A DNA stretch of 64,000 bases from Neospora caninum Liverpool (Eukaryota; Apicomplexa; Conoidasida; Eucoccidiorida; Sarcocystidae), in NCBI RefSeq assembly GCF_000208865.1, contig NC_018397.1, positions 3,224,001 through 3,288,000 on the forward strand, read 5' to 3'. Under the pieces are notes generated by a model. That model did not search any database. It saw nothing but the letters and a program-made list of their open reading frames with translations, and had not been told where the DNA came from. Shown here piece by piece: positions 10,001 through 19,000 of this stretch; positions within the stretch are counted from its first letter, which is position 1; each line of letters opens with the position of its first letter. The position numbers were made by a program, and so were the translations under genes.

Positions 10001-12220
10001 CCGGATTGACTTCCAACTCCAGGTTCGTTTCCACTGTCCTTTGCTTTCCTCTTTGTTTCCTTCCGTGACGTTCCTCCCCCCTTCCTTTCATTCTCTCTGC
10101 TTTGTGGCTTCGCATGTCCTTGGATCTGCTCCTTTCGTCTCGTCACAGTGTCGGTTGACTGGTCGGGCGTGGCCACAGAGAGAGGTACGGAAAGAAAGAC
10201 GTTTCCGCGGTTGCTTTTGTGGTCTTGGGTATTTCTCAGGAGGATACAGCAGAGCACTACCTCTCTTCTCTGGCGATGCTCCAGTCGCACTTCAACTACT
10301 GGAAGCTGAAGGACGTGGCCTTCTTCATCCTCAAATGTTTGACTGGGACGAATCCGACGTTATCATACACAGGTACGAACGCTTCGTGCACTCTCCAGTG
10401 GCTGTGGTCTCTGTATTACCCTTGTATAACCCCCCTCTTAGGATGCGCAACTTCAGCTGCGCGGTACCACGTGGGATGCCGGGGCAGAAAGTTTCTCTCG
10501 TGCGCCTGCATAGAAGAGGCGCGCGTTTCTGCGATCTGAGGCCCGATGCTTCACACGTGCAATGCACACCCCTACTGCCGCCTCCTAGGACTGGACGAAA
10601 ACGTCGCACGTTGCCCAGGTGACCGGTATCGCACGAACGTGAATCGTGTGGAAACGGCTTCCCAGAACAGAGCGGTACTACTGCGAAATATAGGCAACGT
10701 TTTATGGTATGGTAGATTTCGCGTCTCTTTGCGTCATTCGTAAGACGGATGACGCGGTTTGGTTGATGTTCGGACTAGTTCTCTACCGTTTCGTTGCTCC
10801 CTCATGCGTCGCTCGTTTCCGGTGAATCTTCAGTGTGGGGTGCCCCCGGACTCCGTCAGGCGGACGCTTGCCCCTTGGCCCGCCCCCCCCCCCTCCGGCA
10901 CTTTTTTTGCTCTCAGTCACACACATGCGCTCGAGCTTTTCCATGTGTTTCTTTCGTGGAGTCAACGCGACACTGGGATGGTCACAGCCAGTCGCGAGAC
11001 ATCTCGGAAGTGTTATTCTGTTTGTCTCTCAGTTCCAAGTCTCTAAACGGACGTTGCAGCATGCCTGTGATGTGCAAGCAGACCATCTGAAGCAGCTCGA
11101 GTGTGCCGCCCGGAGAGCTGCTGCGAAGGCGGAGCGTGAATGTGAGTCTTCCAGCGTGTGGCGGAAGGGGCTGGGGAAAAGAAACCTGGTGCTGTCGTTC
11201 TGAGATCCGCATTAGGCAAGCGGTGGTGGCGGTTCCCTGTTACCTGTCAGGCAGAAGTAGCCCTCTACAGCACACTTTCGCCCGAGGCGGCGGGCAGCGT
11301 ACAACTGACGCTTGTCCCTATTCCCCGGAGGGATTGTATCTGGGCGTTGGGCTGCGTAGCTGAAATTATTTGAGGATTCGTCTCTCCAGGTGACCGCGCT
11401 ACTATTGTTACCACACCTGACTTACCACACCAGCCTACAGACACACAAACGTACTTGTGGCCGGTCAGGCGTACTTTCGACATACGTGAAGTAGATGACA
11501 TATATGCACGAGAGATGAATAAACATTTGCATGTGCATTTCTTTGTGTAGATAAATCTGCCTGTTTTGTCTACAGCCACATTTTCGAGTGTGCAGTTTGC
11601 TCAATGGTTTCTGGAGAGTGGTCGGTACACTCTGTATCAATTTTTTCTCTGTGGCATTTTTTCTGTCATTTTCAGCGAATGAGGCAGAGCGTCGACGACA
11701 ACTGAAGCTGGCTGCTGCTTTACACCGTCGTCTCGATTCCTTTAACGGGACGAGTGAAGGGGCTCAAACGAGCCGAAAAGGCCGACAGCCACACGCGAAA
11801 CACGGGTCCAGTCCATGTGGGGGAACTTCAGGAAAGCGCCATTCTTTCGAGGCCTCTGAGCCTGCTGAGGGACTGGAGAAGTCGAAACATCGGCAATCAG
11901 CATCAAGCAGCGCAGCGACCGAGCTGTCTAGTGAAGGCGAAAGCGTAGCTGAAAGAAAGGGAGGCAGCTCTGTTGACAGCGAAAGGGGTATCTCAGCTGA
12001 GAGTGGTTCCTCGAAAGCGCAGTGCACCAGTCGCAGCAGCCACAGCGATGGAAAGGCAAAAGCAGGGAGTGATTCCGCAGATTCCAGTTCGGCGGAGAAC
12101 ACATCACAAACCAGTCAGGAATACGATAAAAGCGCGAGAAAAAGACACCTAGAGAAGCGCCAACAACGCGCCAATGAGAGACTGTCCACTCGGCGCACAG
12201 TCACAAAGAGTTTCAAATGA
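2166..12220 (+). CDS. DDHD-domain phospholipase (PA-PLA1 / Sec23ip-DDHD family), 14 exons
   Basis: Predicted intracellular phospholipase A1 acting on phosphatidic acid or other phospholipids at organelle membranes (family knowledge). Exons, by splice consensus and frame: 2166-4049, 4434-4673, 5231-5332, 5927-6037, 6381-6452, 6858-6977, 7305-7782, 7977-8006, 8406-9152, 9503-9609, 9963-10022, 10240-10372, 11040-11141, 11676-12220. They sum to 4731 bases, or 1576 aa, with consistent phases. The first 560 residues are Ser-rich and disordered. LLVVHGIG follows at about 572-579 and the lipase nucleophile motif GYSLGS at 723-728 (Ser725). The DDHD signature residues are Asp801 (NIFHPCDPV), Asp1313 (VRIDFQLQ), His1334 (SHFNYW) and Asp1342 (KDVAFFIL). 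A low-complexity block of about 450 residues interrupts the DDHD domain between Asp801 and Asp1313. The tail after about 1360 is helical, then Ser-rich and basic. The start is AAAAATGGCG with an in-frame stop 18 bases upstream. Family assignment is firm; substrate is unknown. The exon 13 acceptor is the weakest join. Confidence 0.92.
4434..5332 (+). CDS. DDHD phospholipase exons 2 and 3 (catalytic serine region)
   Basis: Exon 2 (4434-4673, residues 629-708) carries DLLFFLTPRYGDFI and an asparagine-containing helix (AEQLNEAVSKL), matching the family segment that precedes the nucleophile elbow. Exon 3 (5231-5332, residues 709-742) carries SVLGYSLGSVMAYELL, the G-x-S-x-G nucleophile elbow with Ser725. 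Both exons start and end in phase 0 with good donors (GTGAGC, GTAAGC) and a TTTAG acceptor for exon 3. The intron between them holds a pyrimidine-rich minisatellite. Confidence 0.92.
4931..5212 (+). repeat. CT-rich minisatellite in phospholipase intron 2
   Basis: Degenerate tandem copies of short pyrimidine-rich units such as TCACTCTCCGTCTCTC, TTTCTGTCCGCG and TTTCTCTTTCGCGCCTCATCG recur at about 25-45 base spacing. They form an imperfect array that fills about half of the 557-base intron 4674-5230. The array reads open in three frames on the plus strand, which produces false 176-270 codon open frames. It is probably length-polymorphic. Confidence 0.8.
5333..5926 (+). other. Phospholipase intron 3
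   Basis: A 594-base intron with donor CCG|GTAAGC and acceptor GTGCAG|TCG. Both flanking exons are in phase 0 and the protein match resumes directly after the acceptor. No further gene, RNA or repeat was recognised inside it. Confidence 0.75.
5927..6977 (+). CDS. DDHD phospholipase exons 4, 5 and 6 (first half of DDHD domain)
   Basis: Exon 4 (5927-6037) encodes LNFHVDSLFLLGSALPAFLL, the family's 'F-x-V-x-x-x-F-LLGS' strand-turn. Exon 5 (6381-6452, only 72 bases) encodes RLYNIFHPCDPV, the NIFHPxDPV block with the first signature Asp (801). Exon 6 (6858-6977) continues AFRLEKLVYPQ and a WYEWDMN stretch. All three are phase 0 at both ends. The DDHD family usually continues with Tyr-Arg after DPV, and here Phe-Arg follows across the exon 5/6 join, which supports that splice. 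Confidence 0.92.
6230..6259. repeat. TA microsatellite in phospholipase intron 4
   Basis: A short (TA)n/(TATC)n tract in the intron between exons 4 and 5, followed by a short GA run. It is simple sequence and likely polymorphic; no function is visible. Confidence 0.8.
7305..9609 (+). CDS. DDHD phospholipase exons 7-10 (large insertion within the DDHD domain)
   Basis: Exon 7 (7305-7782) begins with NVLMQNITDFASTISNS and a hydrophobic LFFWWN patch, then becomes low-complexity. Exon 8 (7977-8006) is a 30-base microexon in phase 1 on both sides. Exon 9 (8406-9152) is Ser/Ala, then Glu/Lys/Arg-rich and ends with NIWDLLYRSNSKEK. Exon 10 (9503-9609) carries a short coiled-coil-like LEQLEQLEQETSRAMAQLE. 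Together these residues (about 844-1297) separate the first from the second Asp of the DDHD signature. They look like a lineage-specific insertion into a loop, typical of coccidian proteins. Confidence 0.82.
9963..10372 (+). CDS. DDHD phospholipase exons 11 and 12 (end of DDHD domain)
   Basis: Exon 11 (9963-10022, 60 bases) encodes ILPVRIDFQLQ, equivalent to the family's RIDYxLQ strand with the second signature Asp (1313). Exon 12 (10240-10372) encodes YLSSLAMLQSHFNYWKLKDV and AFFILKCL, equivalent to the H-x-x-YW-x-x-x-D block, giving His1334 and Asp1342. Acceptors are CTCCAG and TCTCAG. The exon 12 donor is ACAG|GTACGA, leaving phase 1. These two blocks complete the domain after the long insertion. 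Confidence 0.92.
10373..11039 (+). other. Phospholipase intron 12 (boundary uncertain)
   Basis: A 667-base intron. The frame requires the downstream exon to begin at 11040 (TTCCAAG|TCTC), a weak acceptor seven bases beyond a much better one (CTCTCAG at 11026-11032) that would break phase. A 30-base candidate exon at about 10590-10619 (CTCCTAG|GACTGG...CCAG|GTGACC, phase 1 on both sides) could be included without changing the frame but would not resolve the acceptor problem. An 11-base C run lies at 10883-10893. Confidence 0.55.
11040..12220 (+). CDS. DDHD phospholipase exons 13 and 14 (C-terminal tail)
   Basis: Exon 13 (11040-11141) encodes a charged helix (HLKQLECAARRAAAKAERE) and splits a Ser codon with exon 14 (11676-12220) at T|CG, with donor GTGAGT and acceptor TTTTCAG. 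Exon 14 continues the helix (NEAERRRQLKLAAAL) and then runs into a Ser-rich, mixed-charge tail ending RRTVTKSFK and TGA at 12218-12220. No domain is recognised. The join across the exon 13/14 junction is convincing because the amphipathic helix continues without interruption. Confidence 0.82.
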
Positions 12221-13432
12221 TCGTTCCCAAACGCAGTTTGGTTTGGCGAGCTTTTCGCTTCGGCACCGAAACAACAGGAACGTCACGGACGAGCTGACAG
12301 AGACGTCACCAGCCCTTCTATGGCAGAGGTGCAGTCTGTTATTCGCTCTTTCGATTCTCTAGTGGGATGCCTTGTTTTTCAAAATTGATGCGTATAGACA
12401 GGAACCCGTGTCGTTATGGTGTGGTCCAGTACGACGTGATCGTATCGTGGAAACTGAGGGTGAGAAAACGTCGGTAGGATCGAACGGTGTTTGCAGCCTG
12501 TAAACACATTGTTCTTAGACACTTCATAGTTTTGAATGGGGAAAACTACAGTGTCCGTGGCAGGGAAACTCGAATGAACCTTTTTTCAATGTAGTTTTTT
12601 CAAGCACTTGCGCTTTCTCCTGCTCAAACACCCCCCCTTTGCCACGCTGAAGGGTCAGGTAACGTTGTAGCCTCAGTGTGGAGAGCAGGTTTGCTTCGAC
12701 TCTGCAAAAGCAGACGCAGACGTTGAGTCTCACAAAGACTTCGTTACGATCCAGACTCTTTACAACGAGAGTCATTACTCTGCCCATATTTTGCCGATCA
12801 TAACGTTCCGCAGCCCTCACTGCGTGCTTACCCTGAACCCCTTGCGAGACGCTGTGGAGGTACGCAGCTCTACAGTTGACGGTTGCGTCTTTTGTACAAG
12901 AAACGCTCGAAAAAAGGATGTTGTCACATACACCGTGACGGAACGCGTCACCTCGGTTTGTTTCGACTGCTGTCGCCGCATCGAAAGCCGGGAAAGCGAT
13001 GCGCGGTTGCCTGGGGCTAAGAGTAATGTAGGAGAGACAGCGGTCTCGACCGCTAAAAGGCAGGTGAAGACCGAACCCTTCGTCAGTACGGGGCTCCAAC
13101 GGCATCCCATACTGATTTCGTTCGGCTCCACTTTTTCACAGCGAATGGTACATCTGTGTTCTGACGCCCACTTCGAGTGCTGCTCAGCGACGCACGTGCT
13201 ACAAACTCCAGGCACTCTACTGCTCTGGGGCAAACCCGTCGCTCCGATCGCCATCTGCTTTTACCAAACGGCCGAGAGGTGCCCGCTGTCCGTCACCGGC
13301 GGTTCCTCGTGGTTGACTTACAGTTACAAAGTTCGTATTTATTCCTCGCGCGTTGTGTTCTGCGATTTTCAGAGCGCGTCGTGGAAGCAATTTGTAAATA
13401 GTTTCCCTCCTCTGTTTGAAAGGAATGCGACG
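12221..13432. other. Intergenic region between phospholipase and Kazal inhibitor genes
   Basis: Holds the phospholipase 3' flank and the upstream region and 5' UTR of the Kazal gene. The frame of the Kazal start is open for about 214 codons upstream (from 12791) by lack of stops. The translation there has no recognisable domain, and the signal peptide begins at the MM of 13433, so I treat the upstream part as untranslated. A minus-strand open frame (12524-13105) is also unremarkable. No RNA gene was seen. Confidence 0.6.
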
Positions 13433-13436
13433 ATGA
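13425..13436 (+). promoter_or_regulatory. Minimal upstream ORF overlapping the Kazal start codon
   Basis: ATG CGA CGA TGA at 13425-13436 is a three-codon upstream ORF in another frame. Its TGA shares bases with both in-frame ATGs of the inhibitor (13433 and 13436), forming the junction CGATGATGGG. Such an arrangement could lower initiation or favour reinitiation at the second ATG. This is inferred from sequence only. Confidence 0.4.
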
Positions 13437-14352
13437 TGGGCATACCGACAGGCGTGCGTCTCTTTCTCCTGTTTGCGGTCTTGGTCGCCTGGCCTGCTGC
13501 AGCGAAGGAAAATGAAGATCAGGGTACGTTATTGTTGCTGGCCACGTTCTGTGGCGCTGCCGGGATCCTTAAGGACTAGGAAACGCGCGTTTCGCTTCAT
13601 TGAGGGATGGCAACGTGGCGAAGCGCCAGTGGTCTGCACCTGTTTTTGGAAGTGTTAGCCTGCGGTGTGGGATTAGTCGGGCACCTGGCAGCACTGAAGA
13701 GGAAGACACATGTGAGCGGCACGGCACACTCACCGCATTCAGCCACAACCTACGGTTGACGGGCATCTCTGTCGACTGTTGGGGCGCCATCCCCGTCTAC
13801 TGAGATTGGTCTCTTGTTAATTCTATCTCGCCATTCGCAGTGGTTCCTTTTGTTGGCTGTATGCATCGTTTTGCTATTCACCTGTGCTGTTGTTCGACGG
13901 GTAGAGATAAGCGTGGCCGGTGAGGCACGACAGCCTAGGACAGAGGTGCAACCCACTGCTAGAATCATAGATTGGCCACCGAAAACCGATCTTCATGAAT
14001 ACGTAGATAGAGAGAGGAGCTTGTCTTATCCAGATGACTCACTCACTCTCTGTAAGCGGGACAAGAGAATGTCGCCAGGGAAATAAACCGAGGATGGGAA
14101 ATGATGAGTCGACTATGCACTGGCAAGGGTCTATAAACGTCCAGTAAATATGACAGCAGCGCATGCAGCTGCAGGGCAACTTTGGTGGTGTGTTATTCTA
14201 CAGGATGTATTTGCTCAATGGAGTACGACCCTGTATGCGGAACGGATGGGAAGACGTACAGCAATCGCTGCCAAGCGGAGTGTGCAGGCGTTGATGTCCT
14301 GGTGGAAGGAGGTTGTACAGAGAAAAAGGATAAATCCAAGCAAAAACATTAA
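13433..14352 (+). CDS. Secreted single-domain Kazal-type serine protease inhibitor, two exons
   Basis: Exons 13433-13523 and 14204-14352 join in phase 1 (CAG G|GTACGT ... CTACAG|GA) to give 79 aa. Residues 1-24 are a signal peptide ([17 protein letters not shown]) with likely cleavage after Ala24. The mature protein is one Kazal domain with Cys at 32, 34, 42, 53, 57 and 68, spacing C-x-C-x7-C-x10-C-x3-C-x10-C, and the core [15 protein letters not shown]1, two residues after the second Cys, is Met36 followed by Glu-Tyr, which suggests subtilisin/elastase/chymotrypsin-like rather than trypsin-like targets. The tail is Lys-rich. Coccidian Kazal inhibitors are stored in dense granules and released into the parasitophorous vacuole (family knowledge). 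As I recall, NcPI-S of Neospora is also a 79-aa single-domain subtilisin inhibitor, so this is probably it or its ortholog. Translation may start at the second Met. Confidence 0.93.
13524..14203 (+). other. Intron of the Kazal inhibitor gene
   Basis: 680 bases, donor G|GTACGT and acceptor TTCTACAG. It separates the signal-peptide exon from the inhibitory-domain exon, the usual layout for secreted Kazal modules. It includes an unrelated open frame (13814-14086) with a strongly hydrophobic segment ([17 protein letters not shown]) preceded by a possible acceptor (CGCAG at 13836-13840). The frame does not match exon 1, so it is treated as chance or, at most, an alternative exon. Confidence 0.8.
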
Positions 14353-16008
14353 AAGCAGCAAAAACTGAAGTCGGTATGGTGGCATCTGGCTCCTGTTGTT
14401 CAACACAGGGCCGAGAAGAAGGGGAATGGTAGGCTTTCGGCGTGCGTACCAGGTGCTTCCGGAAGTTGTCGCCCATCCTGATGATGCAAACGATCTTTTG
14501 TTTGTGGTGCAGTCAAAATATTCGCCCACTGGCAACAACGATTGCGAAGAGGTGGGACCTCACGACTTCACTTTTGCCGTGTTTGATGGGTGGCAGAGCT
14601 GAGTGGGGGGGGGGGCGATAATATTGTCGCAAGTTGGTTTTTGGTAGTCCTGTTTCTTGCCGCGCTGCTCAATGTTGGGCGAAACAAGAGTGGAATCGCT
14701 GTAAGACAAGCGACGACGTTTTAGGTCAAAGAGTATTTGCGTGGCTAGTGAAAAGCAACCATAGACTGGCTTCTCTGTTCGGACGTGTGCGGCAATGATC
14801 AATTTGTCGTAGGATTCAGAGATATGGACCATCGTCAACGGGGTCGGTAGGTGTGCTCAATTCCCTTAGGAGCCATTAATCCCCCAGCTCAAACGGTCAT
14901 TCTGGAGACGTTCACAGAGCGTAGTCTAAATCACCCGGTGATTCTGTCTGGAAGAAAAGCTACACCGTGGAAATTCAAACGCGCCGAGCTAGTGTCATCT
15001 TTGACAACCGCCGGACGCGGAGGCGAGGCGATCCAGAGCAACACATTTATGTTTTCGTCGGGAACCTGCCACGGATTATATCGCTTGGGACGGAGCCGAC
15101 AAAAGACCAGTTTCGATCCACATGTTCAGCGGGTGTACACGGATGTAGCGTATACACACTGATCAAGTTCCGCTGGTGGTACCAGATGGGTGGCAGAAAG
15201 GTGCGAAATTCACAAAGCAGTTCGGCCATGCGCGGGATATACACACCGTATGAAGACAATCGGCACGTTTTGGTGAATGCTTTGTCGAAACTGGCGTTTC
15301 GCGAAACCAGTGAACAGGTGCACGTCTAGAGATGATCAAAGGTACTGGGTCGTGCGATTGCCTACAGTAGTCCACACCTCGTGAAAAGGCGGTGGCCCTT
15401 CCTCAGACTGGAGCCAATTCTCGATCACCCTTCGCGAGCACAGGACAGATTATCCAGCAAAGGAACTGCGCGTTTCTCGGGTCCTTCCCCGTGTGTCGCT
15501 GGCACCTCAGAAAGCTGCTCACCGTCAGATGCATCAGGGGGACGACGCCCCGCACTGTTTCTCCCGTTTTTCTAAGAAGCCAAACCAAAGGCATGCCAAG
15601 AAAAGACGCACGCCCAACCAGCAAAAGGATCGTGCATCACCCCGGGCCCCCCCTATTTTGCGGATGCCTCCTACACACGCATTAGGAAGAATTCGGACAC
15701 GAAAGTGGTACCGTCACACCGGATGGCAACAGACTCTCTGCAACAACACAGATGTTTCCAGGTCCATGATGCGGGCGCTCGGAGGTACACACCTCCTGTA
15801 CCTGCGCCCTTGACGTCTCGTATCGGCATCGAGAAAAAACCTTGTAGCCGTTTGCAGCCCCTTACACTGCCCGATCCTGACACTGTCCACACCCGGGCTG
15901 CGACTGCGGGTCTCTGAAAGCATTATGCGCGTTGCACGGCCGAGGCTGTTCGAGAAACTCGGTGATGCAAGAAGGTGATCGCTCGACGTATGAAGCCTCG
16001 TGACACCG
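14353..16008. other. Convergent 3' region between the Kazal and VPS13-like genes
   Basis: The Kazal gene ends at 14352 on the plus strand and the VPS13-like gene ends at 16009 on the minus strand, so this 1.65 kb should hold both 3' UTRs. Short open frames (for example 14851-15162, 14967-15329, 15392-15685) show no domain or conserved pattern. An 11-base G run lies at 14605-14615. No RNA gene was recognised. Confidence 0.6.
14605..14615. repeat. G homopolymer
   Basis: Eleven consecutive G residues in the convergent intergenic region; simple sequence without visible function. Confidence 0.8.
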
Positions 16009-19000
16009 TCAATGCTTCTCAACACGCATAAATTGAGAAATGAAGGCAAACATCTCTGCTGCGTTCCACCAGTCGCCCACTTTTACTTCGAATGCGATGG
16101 TCTCAGGAACGTCAGGAGGTGCTTTTCGCCACGGCATTAGCGTGTGATGCAGCCTTTGACCAGCTGTCTCTTCACCGTCATCCTTTCCCTTCTTCCTTTG
16201 GTTCTTCTGGCCTTGTTTCTTCCGTTGTGTCTCCCGCCTGCCACCGCCACGTACCACAGCAGGTTCGTTCTTTCCGTCTAGCGCTTGTCGGTAACACCCG
16301 CGTTCTCCTGCATCGCTGTCAACACCATTGCGGAGACACAGAGGGTCTACCACTGCCTCACCCAGACGGCGATAGTCCTCATCAGTTTCGCCTCCGCTCT
16401 GTGGTCCGGCGTGCGCCCTGTCGAAGGAGTCGGAAGTAGCATCCGTCCCACGAGTCACAACTACAGCTTGAAGACGGGGAGAGGTGTATGGAGTCGTCAG
16501 CGCAGATGATACCGTCATGGTGCGATGCCATCGTGGCCCAGCCGCTCCCCAATTCTCAGTTCCGTTTCCTCGGTAGCTTAGACCACTCTCCCCACCAGAC
16601 CCAGGCCAACTAGCTTCTCCAAGGACGGATGGAGTCTCGTCTCTCAGTTTCGAAGTGTCCCGGCCTCTGGGCCCGAACGGACTGGTCGCGAGTCGCAGAC
16701 TTGAGGGGAATCCCAACGGACCTCCAGCTTCTTTGGCCTGCATCTCGCTTGATCCTGCGGTGGCAGCGTGCGTCATAGCTAACGCTGCGGAATGCCTAGA
16801 TCCGCGGGAAGATCCGCTGTCTCCCCTGCCCAAGGCCAGTTCTTCTTTCGGATACCGTTGGGAGTCAGTCGACTTGTTACGAAGCACGGGAATGTGCTCC
16901 GCGCCTCTGTGCCTGTACTGACGCCTTTGGTCGAGCCCATACCCGCCAGTGGTGTGAACCGGATTGGACCACCAATCGTGTCGCTTTTCCTGCTTTCGAG
17001 GAAAGCGAATTTCAGCCGCCAAACCAGCACGGGAGAGAGGAACCTCCCCCGACTGACTTGCATTCTTGCTCTTGGCCAAGCGTCCCGTCTGACTCAATCG
17101 TTCGCCACTCGAACAGAGCTGTCTTTGATGAGCAAATCCGGAAATCGCCTCTAGGCTACCAGGTGCATCGTCGCCCACAATCACCTGATGAAAAACATTC
17201 TTGGCAGTCAACCAGTTCCACCTCCCGCGCCTCCCCGCCGCGACGTCCTCGGCTGCTCGAGCAGCGGCTTCTTCTACGTAACCTCGGTAAGCCGCTTGGG
17301 GGTCCAAAAGGTCTGCCCTTGAGAGCCGCAGCCGATTCGCGACAGTGACTCGAACAATAGTGTCTCCGGAAAAAGACAGAGGCGGTGATCGGCACGCCAA
17401 GCTCAGCCCCTCGCTTGGACCGGCAGCGGCGCAAGACCGCGCCTTCGGCCCAGGAGCTGGGCTAACTCGGGAGACTTGAGACCTTCCAGCTGGCACCGCG
17501 GCTTCAGACTCAGTGTGCACTGACGTATGCTGACGCCTTTCGTGCCGTCCAGCTGCGTCTGCTGTTGTGGGCAAGGAAACAGGGGACGTGGAGAGCGGGT
17601 CAGCCGTGCCGTCCTGTCTCCTAGGCGGACACGGTTGCTGTGACTGTAAATCGTCTCTCAATCGTCCACCGCCGCTAGAACCGCACAGCCACGCTCGGAG
17701 AGGCACGCGCTCGAGAGATGCATGCAAGCCTGGGTCAGCTTCCGGATGAGGATGTGCTAGGAGGGCAGGCCCACGCCCAACGCCTTCTTTTGCATGCGAG
17801 GCTCCTGGGGCCGTCGGACTTAAGAGTGGCGGTGCGACGTTCATGCTTGTGTCCCAGAGACGCCCACTCCATGGCCAGAAGAGGCCGGCGCCGCCAGGAA
17901 AGAGAGGCTGCGCACCGGGCCCGCCTTGAGAAGGACAACACAGGACATGAACGCCCAGGATGTCCACCTTGCGAGCAACCCACTTCACACGGCCTTCTAG
18001 AATACAGAGAAGTAATTCTTCTGTCGCCACCAGATAGTCCTGAGGCTCGGTCGATGCGTATGAAGGTCGTGGCGCTGCATAGAGGCGGGCAGTCGTCCTT
18101 GCTCTTCGATGGTCTTCTTTCTGGCGCGCAGCGCCGCTACGATTGTCTACAGCACCGTCCGATTCAAACGGCTCGCCACCGCCTCGTTCGGCCCCTCCCC
18201 CAGGCGGCGTGTGACGCTTCAGATGCTCCGGCGAGCCGCCACAGGTTGCGTCACCTTGTCGAGGAACCGCTCTTGCCAGTTGTTTTGCTTCCACGCAGCC
18301 TACCCCACCAACGCCAAAGTCGCGTGCCTGCCTGGCGGCCGCCCCCCGCTCCAGCGTCACGCCGGCGAACGCAGGAGTCGGTGACCCCAACGAGCCGGCA
18401 GCACCCTCGCCCGATGCCCAGTGCACGGGGCGCCCGCTGCGGTGCGCCGGATTCGAAGTTCTCAAGGGCAGAGCGGATTCGACCGGCTGAAGAACGCCCC
18501 GAGCTGCAACGGACGGAAGGGTGTCTCGCAGGAGTTTCACGGCTCGAGCCCTGTGAAAGCAATATTGTTGAACAGTGTGGTCTGAGGGGAAGGCCCGCGG
18601 GGGACGGAGGAGTCGGACCATCTCCGCCTTTTTGAGAGAGCTGGACAAGCCTCGGGAAGTGCACTGAATGAAGGTCAGGGCGCTGCCGATGGTGCCGAAG
18701 AGCAGAGCCGTCACGCCAAAGACGAGGCCCAGCAGCAGGCCCATAGGACCGCCCTGCCGGAAACCCCGGACGGGATAGACGATGGTTGCCACAAAGGACG
18801 AAACGGCGAGCTGCAGGGCGCCTAAGCAGCCGTACTTCAGACCGTCGCAGAAGTTGCTCGGATTCTCAATATCATCCCGAGTGACACGGATCGAAGCTGG
18901 CCACATCGCCCGCAAGCTGTCTCCTTCCACGAGGTGGAGGTACTCGAAGAGACGAAAGATCCCCGACACAAGGTTGCTGATAGACCCACACAGACCCATG

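Noticed and set aside
12791..13432. N-terminal extension of the Kazal inhibitor by up to 214 codons
   Set aside because: The frame is open, but a clean signal peptide begins at the Met pair at 13433/13436 and the extension would bury it; no domain in the extension.
17718..18635. 305-codon plus-strand open frame opposite VPS13 exon 12
   Set aside because: Antisense to clear VPS13_C/PH-like coding sequence; no domain, composition dominated by Arg/Pro/Ser.
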